Source: Uloborus plumipes (taxonomy: Eukaryota > Arthropoda > Arachnida > Araneae > Uloboridae). From it: 64,000 nt of DNA. The number at the start of each line of letters is the position of its first letter. Position 1 is the stretch's first letter. A model generated the notes under the pieces. It was not told the origin of the DNA, made no database searches, and saw only the letters and a program-made list of their open reading frames with translations. The stretch spans positions 372,001-436,000 of the forward strand of contig JAXGGA010000028.1 of assembly GCA_038373865.1 (NCBI GenBank), in the 5' to 3' direction. Of this stretch, positions 1-10,869 are shown in pieces. A program made the position numbers and the translations under genes.

Positions 1-1373
1 TTGACACCAAAACAAAATCGCCAAGAATGATGCTAACCTTGGTGGTATGTCTTTAAATTTTCGCCAAAACCATATATTCAAAACATATTTTATGCCATCA
101 CTATGTGAATCTCTACAGGACCTGAATCTAAGTTGCAATAAGTCCTACTATAGTTCATAAATATTATACACTACAATGCAAAAGTTTAGATAAAATGCAA
201 ATATATGAATAAAAATAAAACTATTCAGCGACATACTTTCGAATTTCTACTGCAGGTACACAGTATGGTCACAAATACGTGTCTGGAGTTTTAAAAAATG
301 TAACCGAAACGAAAATCGGAAATTACAAAAGACATTTTTTTTCTTCTTCAAAAGTTTAGACAAGAGTCAGATTTATGCAAAGATGTCTTAAAATGTGATA
401 GGTGGAAGAAAGGCGGGACTTTATTATTCGAATATAAAGTGCAGCGATTGCTAAATGAATACTTAAAATCCCAAAAGCTCTGTAGTTCTCGTGTAAAGAA
501 GATGAGAAAGTTTGGAAGCCGAAATTTGAAAATGAACCTACTTTATTAAATTTTTGTTTTTTAAATCGGCTCTAGTATGGTAGTGCATTGTTTTTTACTT
601 CGTGGAGAGCATATTCAGACATGCGTATCGACAAAGAAGGCCAAGAAAAATTATATTTCGTAAGGATAAAGAAATTGGATAAACGGCTCGAACTGACGAT
701 TCGCCCCTTAATCCTACAAAACTTCAACTTGGGTCAAAAACAGCCCGTGACAGTATAAGTAGACGAACAACTGAATTGGAATGCATAAAGAAAACAAAGA
801 ATTGTGCTTGAGCCTTTTCAGATCGAGTGTCCCAAAAAAGCCAGATTTTAATGGGAAAAGCAGCATATGTACTATCGTGACTAAAAACTGAATGTTACTT
901 TCTCTGATAAAAATTATTAAAATTGGGATAGCCTAGATGGATTATAATTCTATTGGCGGGATTTGAGAAAGATCTAATGATCATATGCTGTGCTGCTTTT
1001 ACCATTAAAATATGGTTCATTTGGAACACTCTGCCCGAAAAGGCTCGAACACAATTCTTTGTTTTTTTTATGCATTCCGATTCAGTTGTTCATCTACTTA
1101 TGCTGTCACGTGCTGTTTTTGACCCAAACTGAAGCTTTGTAGGATTAAGGGGAGATTCGTCAGTTCGAGCCGTTTATCCAATTTCTTCATCCTTAAGAAA
1201 TATATTTTTTCTTGGCATTTTTTATTAATACGCATGTCTGAATTTTCTCTCCACGAAGTATAAAACAATGTACTACCATACTAGAGTAGATTTAACCCCA
1301 GCAGCACCAGAACGTTCAAATTTGGTGCAAAAATGGTGTTATTGGTCAAATAACGGTGCTAAGTGTCCCTTGA

Positions 1374-1738
1374 ACGTTATATTCGACGTGCAAAAACAGT
1401 AATATTATCACGGTGTCATTTCAGTGCTTTAAGAACGTAATATTTGACGTGTAAAAACAGTAATATTATCACGGTGTCATTTCAGTGCTTAAGGAACGTG
1501 ATACTTGACGTGCAAAAACAGTAATATTATCACGGTGTCATTTCAGTGCTTAAGGAACGTGATATTTGACGTGCAAAAACAGTAATATTATCACGGTGTC
1601 ATTTCAGTGCTTAAGGAACGTGATATTTGACGTGCAAAAACAGTAATATTATCACGGTGTCATTTCAGTGCTTAAGGAACGTGATATTTGACGTGCAAAA
1701 ACAGTAATATTATCACGGTGTCATTTCAGTGCTTAAGG
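1374..1738. repeat. 61-bp tandem array, six copies
   Basis: The word GACGTG recurs at 1385, 1446, 1507, 1568, 1629 and 1690, an exact 61-base period. Each unit contains AAAAACAGTAATATTATCAC followed by GGTGTCATTTCAGTGCTT. Copies 3 to 6 are almost identical, while the first two differ at several bases and at the GAACGT junction. This gradient is what recent unequal exchange or slippage at one end of the array would give. The array is subterminal within the nested element, a position where many DNA transposons carry transposase-binding repeats; that function is inference. Confidence 0.92.
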
Positions 1739-1995
1739 AGGTGCTTAATTTCTCAGAATTGAGGTCGTGAATTGCTGCTTTTTAGAAAGGGGGGAGGAAT
1801 CATATCTACAGAAACTTTAAGTTTTATCCTAAACAACTCTTTCTCCCAAGATCCTAATCAGATTTGCATGCATTTCAGTAAAAAAACATTATATTCATAC
1901 TAATAAAATAATATGATTTACGCCCTTAGTTTTTCATAGATGGCGCCTCCTGCAAAAAATTTCCTTTTAAAGTATTATTTTTCTCCCTTGATAAG

Positions 1996-2140
1996 ATCAA
2001 GTAGCGTCTAGTGGTTAGCGTGTCCTGCTGGAGTCGCAAGGGACCCGCGTTCGAATCCCGCGGAATGAATATATTAAATTCAAAGTAATTAATCAATCAA
2101 TAATTAAATTAAATAAATTAAGTAATTAAATAATTAAAAC
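1996..2140 (+). repeat. tRNA-like head plus AT-rich tail (SINE-like or tRNA pseudogene)
   Basis: TAGCGTCTAGTGGTTAG near 2003-2019 matches a pol III A box, and CGTTCGAATCC near 2050 matches a B box except for one base. The spacing between them, about 30 bases, suits a tRNA. The T-arm pairing is imperfect and no full cloverleaf closes, so a working tRNA gene is unlikely. From 2067 the sequence becomes ATTA/AATT-rich to about 2140, like a SINE tail. It lies within the nested 1.2-kb element, a third insertion layer. Confidence 0.5.
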
Positions 2141-2887
2141 CAAGATGGTGACGATCATGGATCAAAAATGGCGGATCAAAAATGACGTCACGGTTAAAAC
2201 ACGTCACGGCCCCGGATAGCGGGGTATACGTTTTTTACTTTTTTAGCTGGGGAGCACTGAAAACAAACGTATTTCCAGAACCTAAATATAACCTATCATT
2301 CCACGTTCAAAACTGGGACAAAAAAAGGTGGTCAACACCAAATTTCGACGTGTCATATTACCATCGATCGATGAGACACATAGACGTTGACAACACGTGC
2401 TGCGAGAACGAACGTGTTTTGAACGTGCCGGCTGGTGCGCTCTGTACGTGTTGCAGAACGTGTTTTGAACGCTTTTGTGCTGCTTGGAAAAAGACAAGAA
2501 ATTAATAAAGTAGGTTCATTTCAAGTTTCGGCTTCCAAACTTTCTCATCTTCTTTACACGAGAACTACAGAGCTTTTGGAATTTTGATTACTTATTCAGC
2601 AATCTCTGCATTTTATATTCAAATAATAAAGTCCCGCCTTTCCTCCACCAGTCACATTTTAAGACATATTTGCATAAAATCTGACTTTTGTCTTAACTTT
2701 TGAAACAGCAAAAAAAAAATGTATTTTGTAATTTCCGATTTTCGTTTCGGTTATATTTTTAAAAACTCCAGACACGTGTTTGGGATCATATTGTGTACCT
2801 GCAGTTGAAATTTTAAAGCATTTCACTGAATAGCTTTCTTTTTATTCATACATGTGTATTTTGCCTAATTTTTTGCACCGCAGCGTA

Positions 2888-5800
2888 TGAATGTTATTTA
2901 ATAGTAGTAACACAGGCGGGCACCATGTTAACTTTGTCGATATTATGCGTCTTAACATTAAAAGAAAGTTGAAGCAATTTAATGTTTTGTATTGAAAGTA
3001 TAAGAAATACAATATGAAATGATAATTATTATAATTTTACATTACTTTTGTAAAGCTGCTAAGAAGTGCAGTAGACAAATACTCCGATTACAATATTTTT
3101 TAGTTCATAACTATTTTCCATCACACACACAAGACTTTCTCAGAAATGCACATAAATACAATTGAAATAGGTTTCTGATTGAATAATGGTTACTAAAAAA
3201 TGTATATTATCCAAAATACAAACTACTATAAATTTGCTTATTTTAAAAGATATCGTATATTATTCTTCTTCAAAAATTAAGATTGAAGTTTAATGCTTCA
3301 GATTAAATGGTTAGTATTTAAAGTAAACTATGAAAAGCAGTACATTTTCCAATAAATGTGTCCGGAACAAATCTTCTATATTCGTTATAAAGTTATCAAA
3401 TCAAATAAGTTAATATTTCTTAATAAATCAAAATCATTCTTCTGTAAATATTCTATGATAGTCAAATCATGATATATTTTGAGTTTTAATTATATTTCCT
3501 AAAAGCTGCGATTTTGCTTTTTAGTACGTTTCTTGTGTAAAACTATTATATTAGTACAGCGTTTCCGAACTTCTTTATATCATTAAAATGAATATATTTA
3601 ATTAAAGATACTCACACAATGGATTTACACTTTCCCAATCTTTCAATAAAGTAATTGAAATTCAAATAATGCTTCTTCACAAAGAATCATTTTCAAATTT
3701 AAAATTAAAACATTGCCATTAACAAGCCTTTATTGTCAAAACTAATTCAATGATGTACTGTAACGATTAAATTAATTGAAAATATTCAAAGATATGTGAT
3801 CCTATATTGCGTGTTATGGACGAATTAAGATTTCCTTCAATTCAGAGGAAAATAAAATATCGACAAATTCATTTCAACTACATCCCTTATTAGATATGGT
3901 TGAACAAATTCTTTTAGTACACAAACGTTAAACAAGCCTTTATAAATTACAAAAATCTTATTAAGTTACAAATGATATTAACAGAAATCGATTTTTGAAG
4001 CACGTAAACAGATGAAATACAAAATTGGATAAATCTGTTAAATTTGAGTGGTGCTCCGTGTCTTGAAACTAAATATATTAAGTTTTTCCCCCTCAAGCAA
4101 ACTTAAATATTTTTTCGGGTATCTTTTCATCCATCATTAATCTCATTTCAATTCGAAGAAAAATTCGTTCTTTATATAGCCGAAACACGTGCATGCAGTA
4201 ATCTGCAAGCTTTCTGCAATAAAACTTTATTTTTCCTTTTCTGTGCAAAGGTATTTATTTTTAACCTCCAACGCAACAAGAAGGGGTTACAAGACATGTC
4301 TACGCATCTGTGTATCTGCCTGTGGCACTCTAGCGCCTAAACTAATGACCGATTTTGGAAAAAAAACTTTGTAATGAGAGTTGATTAAAGTGTTCTTAGC
4401 TAGGTCACGTCTTCAAATGACACAAACGACGATATCAATTAAAATCCTTTAAAGCGTTTTCTCGATTTTTGAAGCGAAAATATACTTCAAAATTTAAAAC
4501 AATAGTACCAAAAGAAAGCGGAAATTTTCTGTGTATAATTGAGTGTGTTGGGAACTTCTAATGGTGTATAGAACTTGAATTATGACATTTTTTAACCAAT
4601 TCGGAAGAGCCTTAAATTTACACGATTTTAAACGAATGTCATTGTTTGCCTACGAGAAAAGAAAACTCAGTGATACAAAATGTTTATCTACTGCTAGTTT
4701 CTATTTTTTAACAATTAAAATATTTATAATTGATTTTAGTATAAGGATTTTAAATTTTCCTTCTTTATTCTGCTTTTGAGATAAGCAAACTTTACTAGAC
4801 TTATTTCCCCTTTTCCGTGTTTATCATATACTGTCGGAGACAATACAGTATATTTTAATTAATAATGCTTGTGACCAGTGAAGTTATTTTCAATATGATA
4901 TCGGCAATCAGGGTCCGGGGGTACAAGCTTAGTACTTGTTTAAGCTTCAACTGCTTAATAAGTCTTTTATGTTGATTTCTGCAAGTTATAGTTTATTTAT
5001 TTTTTACTACACGCTTTGTTATCTTTCTCTCTTATTTGAAACCCCCTGAGACAACTATATCTGCTAATTTTTAAATTACATAAATAAATGTTCTTGAAAC
5101 AGAAACTAGAGTGAAAAAATAACAGTAATTGTTTTTAAAATATCAAAGAAAGGAGAAAACACTTTTTCTTTTTGAAATTGACGCAACATGTTAAGTCAGA
5201 AACTTCTGTTTTTTAAAGTAAGAAAGTTGAAACACCATCTCTTCAGAAATCTTCTTCCAGTTGTACTTAATTGAAAATTACGTCAGCTCTTCAGTTCGTA
5301 GCATTGCTTCGGATTATGTGTATAAAACATCTATTCGAAGGAGACGTCATCTTTACGTCATTTTCTCGTAACTAGAAAGATAACTCCTCAAATAAGAATG
5401 ACATTTCTAATAACACCGTCCATTGTAAGTATATCTTAAGTGTAGCGCTGAATAATGTCGTAAGTGTAGTGTAATAACCAATTTACTAAAAATTTAGTTT
5501 CCATAAAATGCAAATGCGAGTCCCATTAGTAAATAGTATTTGACATAACACAACATCACAACAATGCATTAGCTTACAGTTTGTACATTTTAATACGATT
5601 AAAATCATTAAAATACACAGCAATAAATAATAAAACATCGAGTGAATGGAACTGGTTTTAGTAAATATTTATGAAATTATGATTACTTAAAACTGCAAAG
5701 TATATTGTATTGCCATAAGTGATGTATTTTAGTGTCTTTGTTATTCATCTCAAATTTAGTTTACCTTTGCTAATTTGCATCTTTCTCCGTGTTTTTTTTT

Positions 5801-5911
5801 ATGTATATATCATTCCGTTACATTAAATGAATTTTGCGCGTTTCAGTAACTCTAATGTATAAAAGAAGGGACTTTTTTTCACATAAAATCTCTTTCCATT
5901 ATATAGTTGAA
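2888..5911. other. AT-rich interval, no gene recognised
   Basis: Short AT-rich sequence with poly-A and poly-T runs. A stretch at about 4295-4370 (CTGTGGCACTCTAGCGCCTA and onward) resembles the internal sequence of old arthropod transposable elements in general style only. No splice-bounded coding stretch was found. The small open frames at 4189-4374 and 4582-4779 have no coding-like composition. Confidence 0.5.
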
Positions 5912-6282
5912 TCTATACTAATAATATAAAGCTGAAGAGTTTGTTTGAATGCGCTAATCTCATGAACTACTGGAAAGAAAAAAAAATTGTGTAGAATAGT
6001 CCTTTTTTTAGGAAAGCTTTAGGCAATAAACATTACGCTATATGTAAGGAGTTATTATTAGTTAAAAAATAATAGTCGTCTAAAAGCACGAGCGGATTAG
6101 TTTCCCCTCCTCTCAAGAGATGGCGTTCATAAAAAGTAATGTTTTGGTAACTGAATGTAGAGGGCGCTGGTTGCAGCGAGCCACCGTGGTGGCGAGTTTT
6201 TTGCTCTTCCGAAAGTGGATGCGTCACTTGTACGAGTTGTCGAAGAAATGAAAGCGATGCCAACTCCGCGCCACGCAGCTAG
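5912..6282 (+). mobile_element. Non-autonomous Helitron-like element
   Basis: The element starts TCTATACTAATAATATAAAG immediately after an A and ends GCCACGCAGCTAG immediately before a T. That is the Helitron signature: 5' TC, 3' CTRR, insertion between A and T, no target duplication and no inverted ends. Its last 13 bases are identical to the 3' end of the larger element on the minus strand at 46588. The subterminal hairpin is eroded here. At 371 bp it cannot encode a RepHel protein. The internal open frame (6033-6263, minus) is best treated as chance. Confidence 0.65.
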
Positions 6283-6874
6283 TTACAATGTATAGTGTTT
6301 CCTTTGAAAATTGAAAGAGCGTAGACAATGATTATATATTTTCAGATTACCATTCAATAATGCACGTATACAAACTTTGTCGCACTGCCATAGAGAGTTT
6401 TGCAAGCACGAAACTATAAATATTTTCCATTATATTACCTTCCCGACAAGAGTTTATAACTCACACCAAGTTTAAGATGATCACTAAAATTAGTTATGTA
6501 ACTCAACCAATTTTGTTTTTAGGGATAGACATATTGCGACACAGTTTCCAGCTAGTGAACGTTGCAAACTACAAATGTGAAGAAAGCAAATGCAAGTTTA
6601 AAAAAAAAAGTGCTATTTTATCCCGACTAAATCTGCCCGAATATTTAAGGATAATGCATGTCAGCCTTTCCTGCGTATTTTCTGTTGTATAGCAGATAAA
6701 AGAAATTATACAAGCTGGAATTTATCAATAGATAATTAAAACCAGTGTAGTAAAACCAACAGTTTTAATTAAAGCTGTACATGTCATATTTTGGGCATTT
6801 TCAAACTCCTTTTCAGTTCAAGCAGTTAAGCTATGCAATTTAAAAATACTTAAGAAAACTAAAGATGACTGAAC

Positions 6875-7105
6875 TTATGACTTAATTAAAATCAATTCAT
6901 ATTCTCTCTTTCGCAGAGCATCAGCAATTGTTGCTAGAGCACTTAGTTTACCGCAAAGAACAGTTTGATAAACTACACTCTTAACATAGCAGACGAATGT
7001 ATTCTGTTGCATCGTCGACTTAATCTCCTTTTCGATGGCAATAGGGGAAATAGAAGATAAAGTGCCTGTTACGCTAGCCCTTATTTTGTCTTGCTGAGCA
7101 ATTTG
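6875..7105 (-). CDS. Candidate exon, unrecognised protein (open stretch without ATG at its start)
   Basis: The minus strand is open for 76 codons between a TGA at 7106-7108 and a TAA at 6875-6877, and base composition is less AT-biased than in the neighbours. A poly-T tract lies upstream on the minus strand, followed by a CAG (about 7096) and an AAG (about 7093) that could act as acceptors. Use of the AAG would match the phase of the exon ending at 10033. The peptide includes the segments SISPIAIEKEIKSTMQQNTF and SALATIADALRKRE. I do not recognise it. It could be a chance open frame; the evidence is openness plus composition only. Confidence 0.25.
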   Translation of the reverse strand, partial: QIAQQDKIRASVTGTLSSISPIAIEKEIKSTMQQNTFVCYVKSVVYQTVLCGKLSALATIADALRKREYELILIKS

Positions 7106-7737
7106 TCAATGAACCAACAAAAAAAAAAACCAATTAGACAACACTTAATTTGTTTTTGTAGCGAAAAGTCTTGCTGTTTCCTGTAACTACAATTGTTATT
7201 TTTTATGCTAATTCCCAATTATTGGAAAATTGTAATAATATAAGTGATCAGTTAAAATTAGATTTGCTTTCAATATCTGCATTGCTTTTTCTGGAAATTT
7301 TAACTGATAGCAAGGAATATGACATCACAGTAATAAAGTTGGATTAGTAATAAAAGCAAGTTTAATAAATTCTTAAAATTTCATTTTTGAATACACACGT
7401 TAACAATAGCTAAGTAAGAAATGACAACAGTACTTTTCAGAACTTTATGTTAAATTCCACTTTCATGCAGGATTTTCTTTTTCGTTACTCAGAGGGGAAA
7501 ACGTGCAGTAAATTTCTCACTTCTTATAAAAATATATTGAATGAAAGGATAGTGATATATGTGTGTATAGTAATAAAGTAATATTAATAGTGACCAACAA
7601 AAACTTGATTTTCTTTTTGAATTTACATTTCCCTTGAATAATTTTTAATTTTAAAAGACATTAAACTATGTCGGGAAATATATTTACCAAATTATATGCA
7701 TTAAAAATCCGCTCATTGAAACAAAATATTCGTTGTA

Positions 7738-8260
7738 CTGTCCGTCCGTGCAAGCAGAGCCAAGCACTTGAAAATCACTTTACTTTTAAAAGGGGTGATG
7801 GTTTGTGCGTGTGAAATTTCCGAAGTTTTCAATTTAAAACTTACATCCTTTATCCAAAACTTGCTATCCTTTAGACATTTTCAACTAAACTACTGTCTAA
7901 AATTTTTTCGTGCGACCTCCGCAGCATCTGCGCACGCGCCAAGTCTCTTCTGACTTTCTCGAAATAGGGGGAAAATGCAACGAGAAAGTAGCAAGCGAAC
8001 AACAGCTGAAGGCATCGGGAAGTGCACATCCTAAACCTATCTCTCCTTTTTCTAATGGAAGCGTTCGTGGCTGCCAGGCGCACAATACGCAAACAGACAG
8101 TATGTATTTGAAATTAGCAAAGATCTACGTTGTTTGATACGGCTTCTTATTATTTATCCCTTTATTGTTATCTTACCTATCACCTCTATTTTGGTAAGAT
8201 CAGAGAAGACCTGACGCATGCGTAAATACGCGGAAGGTTTTACGTGAGAAAATCAGACAG
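7738..8260 (-). mobile_element. 312-bp-family MITE, copy 1, with nested insertion
   Basis: The reverse complement begins CTGTCTGATTTTCTCACG and ends in GGACGGACAG, flanked by TA at 7736-7737 and 8261-8262. It matches the copies at 15039-15350 and 41732-42429, including the shared GCGTATTTACGCATGCGTCA and the GGGTGATAGGTAAGATAA region. Inverted ends are very short (CTGTCTG against CTGTCCG). An insertion at 7893-8100 interrupts it. TA duplication and short ends suggest a Tc1/mariner-like origin, which is inference. Confidence 0.85.
7893..8100. mobile_element. Nested 208-bp element inside the MITE, TA target
   Basis: The insertion is defined by comparison with the two other copies of the host MITE, which lack it. 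It begins CTGTCTAAAA and ends CAAACAGACAG, with TA at 7891-7892 and 8101-8102. Its terminal CTGTCT is the same as that of its host element, so host and guest may use one transposase. It is clearly richer in G and C than the flanks. Confidence 0.75.
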
Positions 8261-8530
8261 TACATTCAAACCATTTTATACAATGCTAATCGAATTAAGT
8301 TTTCGTAACCAAAGACGAGCACTGCCTATACTAGCGTATTATATGGTTATGAGAGTATTCATTAAATGGCATCCAATGCAAAATTTCTTGTAAAAGTGAA
8401 AGGTTTCCAATAATTATTAATTTTTCTCATTTAACTACAAGGAAATTACAAAATAAATATTATTCTCAAATTGTTGGCTATGGACGCTTGCATGAATGGA
8501 CGCTGGCTATGGACGCTTAATGAAAAGTCT

Positions 8531-8558
8531 ATTTCCGGCACTACTTTCAGCCGGAAAT
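8531..8558. repeat. Perfect 9-bp hairpin
   Basis: ATTTCCGGC and GCCGGAAAT are exact inverted copies around a 10-base loop. Just upstream, GCTATGGACGCTT occurs twice (about 8477 and 8507). No larger element is visible around it. Confidence 0.6.
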
Positions 8559-8562
8559 CAAC

Positions 8563-9693
8563 TCGCTAATCTAAACGGACAGTAAAAATAACGTGTTATT
8601 TAAACTAACGAAGTAAAGAAATGAAAAGAGCTAAAACTTTATTGAATGCATTAAGCGTAAATAGCAGCATGTAAACCACATTTTCATCAAAACGCCTTCA
8701 GATTTTAAATGAATTTAGACGACATTATTGTAAAATGTGTCAAATGAATAACTTATCATTTTTATTAACTCAATTATATTCGTAAAACATTAAAAAAATA
8801 TATCAATACGACGACAATGTAAATGAGCTTTGTGCACTTACAATATACTGTGCAAATTTTAAAATTCAACCTTCGAAGTACATTTTGAAGTACTTATTGT
8901 ATAGATTTATGAAAAGGATATATGAAAGAAAACTGTTTATCAAACGATAACGAAACGGCATTTATAACTTACAAAAATGTATAATCTTGTTTTAAATTGA
9001 CCCAAATTTGTTACGCATAACATTAACGGGTATAGTTAAATTTGTTTGAAAGTTCTTAATTAACGTCCATGATATCCTTTATCTCTTTAAAAATTAATTT
9101 GGTTGTTAGGAGTTATACATATGAAACGTATTCAATTTCATGTTTTCTATTTTTTAGATAAATAAAATTGTCAATTGTTGCGTTTCTTTATTGAACCATT
9201 TAATAGATGGAGAAATTTTTTATTCAATTTTTGATTTGGTGCAAATGTTTGCTTTTTGTACAAAACTCTTTTAGTAAAATACAGTAAACTGATTTTCTAT
9301 GATTAACATTTGTTTCGTTATTGCAAATAAGACTTATGATAAAATAATGTCCTCGATGCATAATAAATGTTTACTTCATTGATAGTTGATATACATTTAA
9401 AAGATGCAATTAATGAAAACATCTCTAAATGGGAAAAAGAACTGTTATAGCTACACAAATTCCTTAAATTACCATAAATTATATAATTAACATGGATGTT
9501 AAATACCCGACACACATTTATAGACAATCCTTTTATCTTCGTACATGAGCTTTAATTCCATAATGATAGGTCTGTTGCTAGTTTCAATTTCGATAAAACA
9601 ATTTTAAGATAATGTGTACGGTCAATAGAATAATCTATTAAAGGAACATATCGACAAAATGGTGATGGAAAGGTTATCATAGAAAAATTATAC
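8563..9693. other. AT-rich interval, no gene recognised
   Basis: No tandem repeat, inverted end or coding stretch stands out. The open frame at 9318-9527 is AT-rich chance sequence. Confidence 0.5.
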
Positions 9694-9701
9694 CAAATTT
9701 G

Positions 9702-9866
9702 CAGGCCCGTCATTTAGGGGGGGCATGGGGGTCAATTACCCCCCCCCCCGGCTTTGATAAGTCTATTAACTATAAAGGGGCTTGGTTTTTGCTGTTTTCC
9801 GATGAAATTGCATTGTGTTGGCACCCTTTGCCCCCCCCCCCGGAAAAACTTTAAATGACGTCCCTG
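9702..9866 (+). mobile_element. hAT-type MITE, copy 1 (165 bp)
   Basis: The element runs from CAGGCCCGTCATTTAG to AAATGACGTCCCTG and is flanked by a perfect 8-bp duplication, CAAATTTG, at 9694-9701 and 9867-9874. An 8-bp target duplication with CAGG ends is typical of the hAT superfamily. It carries two G or C tracts near its ends, a distinctive mark of the family. Three further copies are at 14609, 34194 and 38488. Confidence 0.93.
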
Positions 9867-10032
9867 CAAATTTGAAGCAATAACTTTCTAATATTTTCTC
9901 AGCAAGAAATGCTGCTCGCGGTGTGAGGTGTATTCAGCTAATACATCCTTGACCCAAATCATTTGCTTTAGTAGCTGGCAGTGTTGTTTATGGCTACCCA
10001 CGTAAAAAATAATAGAAAATTTGCACACTTAC

Positions 10033-10162
10033 CTTTCAGAAAAACACTTCCTTCAAACTTCTTATACACAAAACTATCAGTAATTGTCACGAGAGGTCCA
10101 CTAATTGTTGTTTGAATGTTTGTTGGCGAGTCTGATCGCGATCGTCCACGAGACATCGTCAT
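10033..10162 (-). CDS. Candidate first coding exon of an unrecognised gene
   Basis: On the minus strand an ATG at 10162 opens 43 codons and then one base before a canonical donor, GAAAG|GTAAGT, at 10032-10031. The peptide starts MTMSRGRSRSDSPTNI and ends near KKFEGSVFLK: a basic, serine-rich start followed by a denser segment. Codons are much less AT-biased than the surroundings. A CpG-rich patch with a CRE-like site lies 0.7-1.1 kb upstream, as expected of a promoter or untranslated first exon. Transcription would run leftward, with the next exon below 10031. I do not recognise the protein and the rest of the gene is not established here. Confidence 0.5.
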
Positions 10163-10869
10163 CACAAATACAACTCTGATTATATGTTCTGTTTTATCAA
10201 ATTTCTGTACATATTTCCGAGATTCATGGGCATGGACAATTTTAGAGTTTATATCTTGCCGTTCATGCCACTTTATAAGATACCACAGAAGTTAAGATTT
10301 TTAAACATATATGCTTTTGCAAAGCACATTTAAATAATTGAATATCTAGTAAAATTTTTAAACTTTTTATCTACATGTCCAGTGTATACTATATTTTGAT
10401 ACTTGCGGGATATTTACAATTCACAGTGCAATTAGCTATTAATCCGAAAGTCTGAAATCACCAGTAATGGAAAATAGTTACGTATGCTGTTGGATGATGA
10501 CCAAAACAACTATCACAAAAAATAAGTAGGTAGTGAAATAAACTAAGTCGTTTGTTGTTTTCCATTACATTATTGAGCTAATTGTTACGTCAGCTAAAAA
10601 AAAATCAGCTAATAACGGTATCAATAAGCCGACTACTTCACTTGTTGAAGTATCTTCAATTGCAATAATTTGATTTTTTGCTTCAAATCCGGTGAAACTT
10701 TACCACTTCTAAACACTTGTTATGCTAGTTGCAATTTTTGTTAAAATCATTTAATTAATGCGAAAAAAATATTCTTCTTTACACACTGCTTAATATGACG
10801 ACTATATGTGACAATATACAACAATTTACATCAATTCCAAGGCACAGGAAATTTCAAGATTATCTACAT

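Larger units (their letters stand above)
1296..2487. mobile_element. Nested 1.2-kb element with imperfect inverted ends
   Basis: This block interrupts the right arm of the surrounding foldback element. The uninterrupted sequence exists in the left arm near 549-575, which gives an internal empty-site comparison. Its ends resemble each other in inverted orientation: CAGCAGCACCAGAACGTTCA on the left against CAAGCAGCACAAAAGCGTTC on the right, reverse-complemented. Inside are the 61-bp array, a tRNA-like head with AT-rich tail, and a right part rich in ACGTG and GAACGTG words. No clear target duplication could be fixed. The ends recall those of the 15598-16593 element (CCCAGGTAGCACA), so the two may be related. 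No transposase is seen; the open frames at 2182-2505 are not convincing. Confidence 0.6.
169..2885. mobile_element. Foldback (long terminal inverted repeat) element, TA target site, nested insertion in right arm
   Basis: Positions 169-872 are the imperfect reverse complement of 983-1295 joined to 2488-2885, so the original element was a giant hairpin with arms of about 0.7 kb and a spacer of about 110 bp. The outer ends read CACTACAATGCAAAA on the left and, reverse-complemented, CGCTGCGGTGCAAAA on the right, each flanked by TA (167-168 and 2886-2887). A TA duplication suggests a Tc1/mariner-type transposase acting in trans; that is inference. No transposase is encoded. The right arm is interrupted at about 1296-2487 by another element, so the nested insertion is younger. 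Arm divergence is visible by eye, so the element is old. Confidence 0.8.

Noticed and set aside
1374..1738. CRISPR-like array
   Set aside because: The units are contiguous with no unique spacers, and the context is a eukaryotic transposon.
1996..2066. Functional tRNA gene
   Set aside because: A and B boxes are present but the T stem and acceptor stem do not pair properly.
5424..5435. GTAAGTAT donor after a short ATG frame (plus strand)
   Set aside because: Only nine codons precede it and there is no compositional change, so chance is likely.
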